A stretch of 62,500 nucleotides of DNA, from NCBI GenBank assembly GCA_905221605.1, contig CAJNDS010002823.1, positions 22,501 through 85,000 on the forward strand, written 5' to 3'. The position numbers and the translations under genes are program-made. Positions 54,619 to 62,500 of the stretch are shown piece by piece; positions within the stretch are counted from its first letter, which is position 1, and each line of letters starts with the position of its first letter. The notes beneath the pieces were generated by a model that ran no database searches, was not told the DNA's origin, and saw only the letters and a list, made by a program, of their open reading frames with translations. Source of the stretch: Symbiodinium natans (taxonomy: Eukaryota > Sar > Dinophyceae > Suessiales > Symbiodiniaceae).

Positions 54619-55020
54619 CCAAAACCCTAAACCCTAAACCCTAAACCCTAAACCCTAAACCCTAAACCCTAAACCCTAAACCCTAAACCCTGAACCCTAA
54701 ACCCTCAAAGCCCTCAGCACTCCGAACAAGCTGGGACCTCGTTTAACACTGGCCGCCTGGAATCCACTGAGGTTTTGGGCTCAGGGCTTGGGGCTTCGAG
54801 GGGTAGCCTTTAGGGTTTAGGGTTTAGGGTTTAGGGTTAGGGTTTAGGGTTTAGGGTTTAGGGTTTAGGGTTACGAGGGTTACGAGGGCCGACATGCACG
54901 TCTCCCACGTGCCGCAAGCTGCACTTCGAGGTGCTTTGGGCAGAGCTTGGCTGGGCTTCAGACGTAACGTGCCTTACATCAGGGGCCCTTAGGGTTTAGG
55001 GTTTAGGGCAAAGGGCAAGG

Positions 55021-55156
55021 GTTTAGGGTTTAGGGTTTAGGGTTTAGGGTTTAGGGTTTAGGGTTTAGGGTTTAGGGTTTAGGGTTTAGGGTTTAGGGTT
55101 TAGGGTTTAGGGTTTAGGGTTTAGGGTTTAGGGTTTAGGGTTTAGGGTTTAGGGTT
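55021..55156. repeat. TTTAGGG array, about 19 copies
   Basis: Pure G-orientation heptamers ending in one TTTGGGG. Confidence 0.97.
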
Positions 55157-55292
55157 TGGGGGCTCCTTGCCCGAAAGCTCGCACGCCTTGAGGGAAATTT
55201 GAACCCTAAACGCTCGGGCATTGAAAGGCTCTCCATACTCACGAGCCGCTCGGATCCGGCATGCTCACTCGCGATCACCTTCGACGCAGATG

Positions 55293-55391
55293 TTGGGATG
55301 GTCCCCCTTGTACAAACAGCCCTTCATGGGGATTTCAGCACCCTACTATTCTAATTCAGATTTTGGACAGTCAGTACAAGGGGGGACATTT
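55293..55391. mobile_element. Inverted-repeat element family 2, copy d
   Basis: TTGGGATGGTCCCCCTTGTA then CAAACAGCCCTTCATGGGGA at the left; GGACAGTCAGTACAAGGGGG then GACAT at the right. The right end is shortened. Confidence 0.75.
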
Positions 55392-55530
55392 TTATGGCTA
55401 TGGCAAGAATGTTTAGGGTGCCTGCCAGGCGTGAGGGGTAGAGGCTGCCTAAAATACCACACCGGTTCAGTTCACCATTGTAAACGAGAAATTGATTGCT
55501 AGCGCTTGCTTAACGAAAAAACGCTGTTGA

Positions 55531-55694
55531 CATTGTTGTTGTTATTGTTTGGTTATTGTTGGTATTGCAATTTTTATTGTTATTGTTATTGCTATTTGTA
55601 TATTTACTGTTATTGTTGTTGGTATTGTTCATCAGTACTGTTACTATTCTTGTTTGTTCTTGTTGCTGCTTTTGCTGCTGTTGCTGCTGCTGTT
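55531..55694. repeat. TTATTG/TTGCTG microsatellite-like block
   Basis: ATTGTT/TTGTTA hexamer drift passing into TGCTGCTGT trinucleotides. The overlapping frames of leucine, tyrosine/cysteine or glutamine/asparagine repeats are not genes. Confidence 0.9.
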
Positions 55695-55925
55695 GGGGAG
55701 GTTCGGGAAGGGCAAAACAGAACAAACACAGCCAAGAAACCCTGAACCCTAAACCCTGAACCCTAAACTCTAAACCCTAAACCACAAAGCCTATGATGGC
55801 CATGTCATCAACCTCGCTTCTTGGAAGTCAGGCTTTCAGCAGGGCAAATATACTTTAGGTTCAACAGCAGGCCTTACTACCCAGACCCCTGGGAGGATCC
55901 AAAAAACAGAACCCCCAAATACTTG

Positions 55926-56030
55926 GCTGCACTCAGGAGGGTAGCTAAAAATTAAACTTTTAGCAGCCTTATTAACAAACCCAATAAACCCAAAAAGGGT
56001 AAGGATCTAAAGTTACGGTAAAGTACCACG
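55926..56030. mobile_element. Repeat element family 9, copy b
   Basis: GGCTGCACTCAGGAGGGTAG then CTAAAAATTAAACTTTTAGC, and the remaining 60 bp, match 49471-49577 with few changes. It lies 76 bp upstream of the exon candidate at 56107. Confidence 0.85.
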
Positions 56031-56106
56031 AAGAATAGTACCCTGTGCTACTATTGGGTCATTCTTCGAAACCCTTAAGGGGATCTAATTTTTTGGATCC
56101 TCCCAG

Positions 56107-56237
56107 AAATCTGGGTACAAGTGTGAGAGGACTTGACTATTTACCCCATTGCACGTTGGAACACCCCCTCCGGACTTCTGATCACATGTATCGTCTCATC
56201 GAGACGGCTCTGCAGGAAGAAGCATTGCAGCTGCAAT
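56107..56237 (+). CDS. Exon of 43 codons, unrecognised protein
   Basis: Plus strand: acceptor TTTTTTGGATCCTCCCAG, phase 2, then NLGTSVRGLDYLPHCTLEHP, LRTSDHMYRLIETALQEEAL and QLQ, ending GCAAT|GTATC in phase 1; read further, the frame stops at TAG 56244. Polypyrimidine tract and acceptor are the best on the plus strand. The second half is a predicted amphipathic helix. A family 9 element sits in the upstream intron-like DNA. No family is recognised. Confidence 0.5.
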
Positions 56238-59055
56238 GTATCTAGGTTTAATTACATAATACGGTCCTAGCACATCCTCTAATGACTCTCTAATCCCTCT
56301 AAACCCTCTAAGCCCTAAACCCTGAACCCTCAACCTATTAAGCCCTAAACCCTAAACCCTAAACCCCAAACCCCAAACTTAGGCGCAAACGGTTTGATCG
56401 GCTTGCAAGCACCTTGGCCTGCACCTGATGGCCGCGGAGATTAGGCTAAACAAGGTTTGGGGTTCAGGGTTTAGGGTTTAGGGCTAGGGTTGGGGTTTAG
56501 GGGTTAGGGTTCAGGGTTTAGGGTTAGGGTTTGGGGTTTGGGAGTTTAGGGTTTAGGGCTTGGTAAAATTCATAAAGGAACCTACGCAGGATGAATGTGT
56601 TTTGGGGTCTGGGGTTTATGGACAGAGGTCTATGGTTTAGGAAGGAGTTCATTGTGCTAATGGCTTAGAAGTTTAAGGGTTTAGGGCTTTAGGGTTGAGA
56701 GTTACGCTAAACCCTAAACCCTAAACCCTAAACCCCAAACCCCAAACCCCAAACCCGCAACCCTAAACCCGAAACCCCGTACCCTGTTTGGTTAAAGCAC
56801 AAGGCTGTCCTAGACAAACACGCCAACGGTTTTGGGAGCGCCTCAACACTAAACTTATAAACCCTAAACCCCAAACCCTAAACCTCAAACCCTAAACCCT
56901 AAACACCAAAGCCCTCTTCTGCGCTATTACGTGCTTTGTCCTACGCGGCCCCGGCACCTCCCCAGCCCGAGTCTATATTTTGGAGCAGCTCAGGGTTTAC
57001 AGGATCTAGGTTCAGAGGACTTTTCGTGTCTATACATTCTTTTTCTATATATATATATACACATAGTTCTACCAGAACATAATGAAGCGAAATATGCGGC
57101 AAAATAGCAAAACAAGTCCCTGCAGCACTCGCACATGTGGGGCCTGCTGCAGCACGTTCGGGAAAAAGGAGCACTTGATGCCTCCCGCATGTCGGAAAGG
57201 GGCTTGGTTGAGTATTCAGTTCCGTAACCCTCGACCCTAAGCCTCAAACCCTGATATGTAAAGTGTGTTGTTCAGACCATTTCAGACAACCTGACCCTAA
57301 CTTATATATACATATGCATTTATTTAGTTAGTGCTTGATTTATTGATATTTACATTCACAAGTGCCTCTGTTTTTGGAAGAAACCAGCCCTAAACCCTCA
57401 AAACCAGCGCCCCCCTCACGAAGCGCCTTCCTAAGACCCTCAACCCCAAACCCCCAAAAACTATAAAACCCCCAAAACCAAAAGAAAACCTAAAACCACA
57501 AAAACAAACCTAAAACCCCCAAACCCCCCTCAAAAAAACTCTAAAAAGCCCTGAAACCCCAAAGCCTTGAGGTCATGTGCCAGCACCTCAAGTCTGCGGG
57601 GTGGAATCTGGGGCGTCTGAGTAACGCCACCTTGACCCTCAACCTCTCCTGAAACCCAGACCTAGGGTTTAGGGTGTTAGGGTGTTAGGGTGTTAGGGTG
57701 TTAGGGTGTTAGGGTGTTAGGGTGTTAGGGTGTTAGGGTGTTAGGGTGTTAGGGTGTTAGGGTGTTAGGGTGTTAGGGTGTTAGGGTTTAGGGTTGCCAC
57801 AGATCTCGACCTCAGACCTCCGGGTAGAATCCAAAATATAATATAGGAGTCGAAGTAATTACTAGTAGTATTCCCTTCTAGTCCTTGTGTACTGTTGTAC
57901 TTATACTTTTAATCCCAAATCCATATTCTAATTACTAGCTAAGGCCCCTATAGTAGATCCACTTACTCGTTCCGAAGCAAAACCCTGTGCAGAGCAATAC
58001 TCCTTGGAGCGAAAGCACTGTTAGATCAGTTCATCGCTGGCACCCCCCCCCCCCCCTTCCCCAACGCAGCCGATGCAAAGCCAAAAACAAAAAACAACAC
58101 ACACACACACAACCGAAGCCGGCTTACGAAACCTCAGAGCATAAGGCAACCGTGATCCAGGAGACCCGCTTGAACAGCAAGATTGAGCTCTCTACCCTGA
58201 AACCTAAACCCTAAACCCGAAACCCCAAAACCCCTAAACCCTAGGCACCCCGAGCCTTTGGTGTGAATGTCTGCCATGAGCGCCATGGCCGTACTCGTGA
58301 GCACCAGAAGGTAGATCATCGGGCAGCCTTGCGGGGTTTAGGGGTTTTGGGGTTTAAGGGTTTGTTAGGGGTCTACGGTTTAGGGGTTTCCGTGTAGGGA
58401 CTTTGGGTTTTGCTGCGTTAAGGAACTCGTAACTCAAACTGAGGCACCGTAGTCTAGTGTAAAATATACGCACTCGCGATTTTCTCATAACGAGCTCTGT
58501 ACACTCTCTTGAACCCCAAACCTAAACCTTAAGCCCGATTCCAAACGGGCACAGTTTCGCCGGTTTCGCTACTCCTTGTAGCTCAGTTCGAGATCCTTGA
58601 CGGCAACACAGAAAAGGGGCCCTCACGGTGAACTGTCGGTGTTCTGGGCGAGGCTAGGGATTTAGGGGTGAAAAAGGTCTCGGGTTCAGGACTCAGGGTT
58701 TACAAGTTTCGGGTGTAGGGTTTAGGCGGCTTGGGCGTTAGAAAGTTAGACTGCAAGCACTAGGAACTCGGATTCCTTGACGTCGAAAGGCCGGACCAGG
58801 GCACCACTGGGTTAGCAAGGGGGAGTCTCTAGCTGTTAAGGGACCCTCTAAGAGAGTTTTACGAACATCAGGGACCTCGAAGATAGACCCCAAATAGTAG
58901 GATTCCCTTGTAATCTAAGGACCCCACCAGGGTACCACTCATAACCACCCCAAAGCCCAACCCTAAACCCTAAACCCTAAGCCCTAAGGGTTACACTTGT
59001 CAAAGCGGCCTGGGTGCATGAGGTGCAGTATCCACAGATATCTTTGTGTGCCCAG
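56238..59055. other. Telomeric tracts, TGTTAGGG array, unassigned islands
   Basis: Islands at 56565-56650, 56905-57240 (AT-rich TATATA at 57045-57060), 57245-57400, 57790-57990, 58000-58200, 58235-58330, 58410-58650 and 58740-58940. A lone family 4-like end (GGGCACCACTGGGTTAGCAA) lies at 58799-58818. The 57860-57970 stretch has AATTACTAGTAGTATTC and TTCTAATTACTAGCTAAGG as a loose inverted pair, perhaps another small element. No exon is secure. Confidence 0.4.
57675..57786. repeat. TGTTAGGG octamer array, 14 perfect copies
   Basis: 14 identical 8-mers bordered on both sides by canonical TTTAGGG. The perfect identity points to recent expansion. Confidence 0.98.
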
Positions 59056-59416
59056 CCCTTGACGGCGCAACTGTTGGTTTTTTCGCACGTGATTCGTGCA
59101 GTGTTTTTGGCGTGTCAATGCCCATGGAAGCCCAGAGCGATGTTTGCTTTGCGTTGGCTTGGGGTCCCATGCAAGGTGCCCGCACTGACCATGCGACCCC
59201 AGTATCACCATGTTGGAGAGGTTTGTCAGAATTTATCTAGGTTATTCACCGGTCGGAAGTATCGGCAAGTTCCCAAACAGGGGTATACAGTTGTACAGAA
59301 ACCGGTGGCTGCACAGATTCCCTTCCGGTCCCCTCGTGAGATCTTTAATGCTCAAAGGCGAGCCCACAGGCAGGCACGCTAGGCTACGAGCTGCTAGTTC
59401 CGTTTCTGTTACGTAG
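59056..59416 (+). CDS. Two-exon candidate ending in a stop, unrecognised protein
   Basis: Exon 59056-59175 follows TGTGTGCCCAG and reads LDGATVGFFARDSCSVFGVS then MPMEAQSDVCFALAWGPMQ, to GCAAG|GTGCCC in phase 1. The next acceptor in phase, TTTATCTAG, opens exon 59241-59416: YSPVGSIGKFPNRGIQLYRN, RWLHRFPSGPLVRSLMLKGE and PTGRHARLRAASSVSVT, then stop. This would be a C-terminus. A different plus frame stays open for 122 codons over the same DNA, and minus frames of 60-75 codons also exist, so the choice rests on splice borders and composition. No family is recognised. Confidence 0.38.
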
Positions 59417-60226
59417 TCGGTTCCCAAGTGGTTGCTTCGGAACTGTCCGCAAGGATGCATGCATAAACCCTAAACCCTAAACCCCAAACCCTAAACCCTC
59501 CCTTAGACCCACCAGCAAGGACCGCGCCTAGGAGGCGGTGCATGGAGCCGTAGAACTCGGAGGTCACGACCACGCCATGGAGTCCAGATATGTACCTGAC
59601 GACAAGCTCACCCCTGAACCCTCTAAAGCCCTATCAACCCCTAAACCCCAAACCCTAAACCCTAAACCCTAAATCCTAAACCCCAAACCCTAAACCCTAA
59701 ATCCTAAACCCTAAATTTTACAATTGTTTAGGTTCTGAGGTTTATAGAATGCACCGCGTACCATGGGGAGGGATTCCTTCCCGGGTGGGGGGGAAGGGCG
59801 AGCGCGGGCGCATGTAGGGCCTTTATAGGGTTTGTAGGGCGTGGGTTTCGAGGGTAGGCTTGTAGGGCTTTATGCATAGAGGGCTTTATGGGGTGTGGGT
59901 TTTGAGGGATCCCTAAACCCTAAACCCTAAACCCTAAACCCTAAACCCTAATTATAGGGCTTAGCTTTGAAACGGCTGGCTTCACAGAGCTTCGGGGCTT
60001 TTGGAGCGTGGGATCTGCCAAAGTCCAAGAAGTTTCAGGGAAAGGCTTCGGCTGAGGGTTTGTGGCTCGGGTTTGGGGGTTCATACCCTGTCTGGGAAAT
60101 ACTTCTGAATACTTTCTGTTGGGATTCAAGAGGGACAAGACTGGCAATGACCCTAAACCCTAAACCCTAAACTTTCTTACAAGGACTTCTTGGGAATTTA
60201 GGGGGTTTGGGGTTTAAGGTCACAGG

Positions 60227-60322
60227 TTGGGATGTTCCCCTTATACTAACAGTCCTGAATAGGGATTATAACCGGGGGTACTATGATCCCATTAAGGACT
60301 GTAAGTAGAAGGGGGAACATGC
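60227..60322. mobile_element. Inverted-repeat element family 2, copy e
   Basis: GGTTGGGATGTTCCCCTTAT then ACTAACAGTCCTGAATAGGG at the left; CATTAAGGACTGTAAGTAGA then AGGGGGAACATG at the right. Confidence 0.85.
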
Positions 60323-60407
60323 TCAGTCTGAGGGTGAGAATGAAGAAGCAACAGTTCTGTAAAAGTATTGCGTATACTTCTGTGGTACATCAAGGAAAGA
60401 ATCGGGT

Positions 60408-60476
60408 TGCCAAGTAACTGCCCTTAGAGTACCCCTAACTAGCCCCTACATTACCCCTAAGGTCCCTTATATTTAG
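60408..60476. mobile_element. Family 7-like fragment
   Basis: AGTAACTGCCCTTAGAGTAC then CCCTAACTAGCCCCTACATT and ACCCCTAAGGTCCCTTATA resemble the reverse of family 7 interior sequence. Only part of the element is recognisable. Confidence 0.4.
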
Positions 60477-60618
60477 GGTTCAGGGTTTGGGGTTAGTCTC
60501 AACGGAGTCCAAGCGTCCCCTGGAATACGATCCAGGCCAAAAGCGAAAGGAAGAGGCCGAGGCCCACAATCCTGGACGTTCCGGATTCTGGTGATGTTTT
60601 TTTATGTCGTTTCTTTTT

Positions 60619-60641
60619 CCGGGGGGGGGGGGGGGGGGGGG
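60619..60641. repeat. Poly-G run
   Basis: About 22 consecutive G following a T-rich stretch, directly followed by TTTGGGGTTAGGG. Confidence 0.85.
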
Positions 60642-60870
60642 TTTGGGGTTAGGGTTTAGGGTTTAGGGTCTGTAAGCGGTTTTAGGGGTTACGGCTTAGG
60701 GTTTGGGGCAGTTTAGGGTTTCGGGTTTAGGCCCCAAAACCCTAACCCCTTTAGGGCTTTACCCTACACCCTCAGCCTCCTCAAGTTCTCGTCTATTGTG
60801 GGGTGCCCGTTGCAACACCTCAACCCGAAACCCTCACATTTATAGGGGTATCATCCCAACCCCCCACAAA

Positions 60871-60907
60871 AGCAAACAAACAAAGAAACAAACAAACAGA
60901 CAAACAA

Positions 60908-60939
<32 letters not shown>

Positions 60940-60980
60940 ACAACACACACAAACACACAAACACAACAACACACAAACAC
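60871..60980. repeat. CAAA/CAAG tetramer microsatellite
   Basis: CAAACAAA units, then about eight CAAG units, then CAAACACA repeats. Frames over it (Lys/Gln or Cys/Leu repeats) are not genes. Confidence 0.95.
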
Positions 60981-61640
60981 GGACCACTATTTGCGGACCT
61001 GCATGTAAAGCCCACACCCGTAGATTCCAAACACCCCGCGCAGCGAAAGCTCGAAAGCGTTGGAGGCCCTTCAACCCTAAACCGTAACCCGAAACCCTAA
61101 CCCTTGAACCAGCCCTCAAACCCGATTCCCTGCAGTAGACTGCCCTAAGCCCAAGATCCCAAAAAGGCCGAATGATCCTAAACTCTAAACCCTAAACCCT
61201 AAACCCCAAACCCTAAACCCCTGTCAACCTCACACCAAAGAACATGTCCTAACACCTAAAGCCCTAAAGCCCCGAAAGCCCTAATCTACGGCCCTGAGCC
61301 AAAACTTCTAAGACCAAAAGCTCGAAACCCAAGTCCTAAAGCCTTGAGAGCCCCGTTTCAGGGTCCGTTACCGTAAACCCTAAACCCTACATCCGAAACT
61401 CTTTAAACCCTGAACCTCATGTCGCCGCCACAAGAGACGCGCTTCCAAAGGGTATTTCCCAACATGGGAACCCCTTGTGAGCGCCCAACATATGATAACC
61501 CTGAAAAGTTCAGGGAGATAGACCATGCGGTCAATTCTCAAAATTATTGTCCTTTTTGGGGTACCCTAAATAATTATCCTTTGAAACATTTTGCGGTGTA
61601 CTCCGGTCTACATTCCCCCTGTGTGAACCCCCAACCTTTC

Positions 61641-61830
61641 CGCCCCCCTCCCCCCTCCGCCCCCTCCCCCCCCCCCTGCCCCCCCCCCGCCCCCCCCCCC
61701 CCTCTCCCCCCCCCCCCTCCCCCCTCCCCCCCCCCCCTCCCCCCCCCCTGCCCCCCCCCCCCCCCTCCCCTCCCCCCCCCCCTCCTCCCCCCCCCTTTTC
61801 CCCCCCCCCTCTCCCCCCCTCCCCACCCCA
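61641..61830. repeat. Polypyrimidine C-rich tract, about 190 bp
   Basis: C runs of 5-16 broken by single T or G, nearly free of purines on this strand. Frames encode poly-Pro on plus and poly-Gly on minus, which are repeat artefacts. Confidence 0.97.
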
Positions 61831-62500
61831 CAAACCGCAAACCCGAAACTCAACCCACATGTTGTCTTTTGGATTGCAGCTTGGCCACCAGTTGAGGTAG
61901 CAGGTCCTTGGCGTGATCTGGACTCAGGAATTGGGTTCCCGAACATATCGAACTAAGTCGAATAGGTAAAATTCAAAAAAAACCCAAACTCTAAACACTC
62001 GACTCAACCCTTAAACCTTAAACCCCGTAGTTTGAGCCGGCGCGTCTTGCATGTCAGCGAGGGTCACACCATTCGCGGGTTGATCAGGCTCGATGTAAGA
62101 CAGCCACTTTACTAGGATATGCTTATATGGAGCCATATACAAAGAAAACGGACCGCCATCATTGCAACTACCTTTCAGGGAGCAATAATTTGGCTGGGAG
62201 TGCTTAAGCAAATTCTGATTTCTCATCATTTCCTTGCGCAAACAGCAAGGAAGAAAAGACATGGCAAATTACGAGCGGCGGGCTTATTTCACATCACCAG
62301 AAATACACATCACCCCATTGTGAACGCTACATAGCGAGAATACACATCAGCGGCAGAAGTACACATCAGGACACAGCAATCCCCAAGTAGACGCTGGAAT
62401 GTAGGCAAAGAGCCAACATGGGTCAAACAGCCGGATATGCTGCGGACGCCAGCGTGTTCAGCACGCTTATACAGTATGTTAACTATGTTTCAACAGCTAA

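Larger units (their letters stand above)
1..62500. repeat. Interspersed telomere-type heptamer TTTAGGG / CCCTAAA across the whole window
   Basis: Tracts of the heptamer TTTAGGG (G orientation) or CCCTAAA (C orientation) recur throughout in both orientations, usually 2-12 copies and up to about 30. Common variants are TTCAGGG, TTTGGGG, TTTTAGGG, TTTAAGGG, CCCTAAG and CCCTATAAA. The heptamer is the telomere repeat of plants and many algae and alveolates. Its spread over 62 kb in both orientations, interrupted by unique islands, rules out a simple chromosome end; these are interstitial telomeric repeats. Much of the open reading frame signal in the window (peptides rich in GFRV, NPKP, LGFGV) is only translation of these tracts and was discarded. 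Confidence 0.97.
59417..62500. other. Telomeric tracts, family 2 and 7 elements, low-complexity blocks, unassigned islands
   Basis: Island 59960-60140 is open on the plus strand after GGCTTCACAG (SFGAFGAWDLPKSKKFQG, ending GAGG|GTTTG), which is plausible as an exon but unassigned. Other islands are 59510-59620, 60330-60480, 60500-60600, 61110-61180, 61420-61640 and 61860-62500. The last 600 bp contain almost no heptamers and no exon I can support; a lone family 1 end (GTGCTTAAGCAAATTC) is at 62200-62215. Confidence 0.45.

Noticed and set aside
61419-61946. Proline-rich (plus) and glycine-rich (minus) proteins of 88-158 codons
   Set aside because: They are translations of the C-rich tract at 61641-61830, open in several frames at once, as expected from the repeat.
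1-62500. The window as a true telomere or subtelomere end
   Set aside because: Tracts occur in both orientations throughout and are separated by unique islands. A chromosome end would show one long tract in one orientation at one edge. Subtelomeric origin is still possible but not shown.

Overview
The window looks like nuclear DNA of a eukaryote. No reading frame has the length or packing of prokaryotic genes. The dominant signal is the Arabidopsis-type telomere heptamer TTTAGGG/CCCTAAA, which recurs in both orientations every few hundred bases from end to end, in tracts of 2 to about 30 copies. Between the tracts sit short non-repetitive islands, mostly 60-200 bp. Many islands behave like small exons: an AG before, a GT, GC or GA after, and one open frame between. 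The telomere type, apparent GC and GA donors, and many short inverted-repeat elements in intron-like DNA would fit a dinoflagellate or another alveolate/alga. That is an inference; no rRNA, organellar gene or spliced leader was found to confirm it.

The only protein family recognised is at 0.68-2.58 kb on the minus strand: the N-terminal part of a DNA photolyase/cryptochrome, in five phase-compatible exons separated by telomeric and mobile-element introns. Its 3' part runs off the window start. A second chain of ten phase-compatible micro-exons runs on the plus strand from 3.59 to 5.74 kb; its product is not recognised. Further single exon candidates occur on both strands (7.3, 8.2, 9.3-9.6, 12.6, 15.0, 17.2, 22.8-23.0, 25.5, 26.6, 28.1, 32.4, 46.9, 51.2, 53.2, 54.0, 56.1 and 59.1-59.4 kb). 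Most cannot be assigned to a family. For several the opposite strand is also open, so strand is uncertain.

At least seven families of short non-autonomous inverted-repeat elements (MITE- or introner-like, about 80-300 bp) are visible by comparing copies inside the window. Two of them carry telomeric tracts inside the element; one (5472-5666) looks like a clean insertion of telomeric DNA. Variant heptamers have locally expanded into pure arrays (CCCCTAAA at 29.2 kb, CCCTAAG at 35.2 kb, TGTTAGGG at 57.7 kb). A 1.6 kb stretch at 40.4-42.0 kb is free of telomeric repeats and holds its own tandem units instead. AT-rich, purine/pyrimidine and poly-G low-complexity blocks complete the window.

The working picture is a gene-bearing region whose introns have been colonised by telomere-like DNA and tiny transposable elements, leaving the coding sequence as scattered islands.
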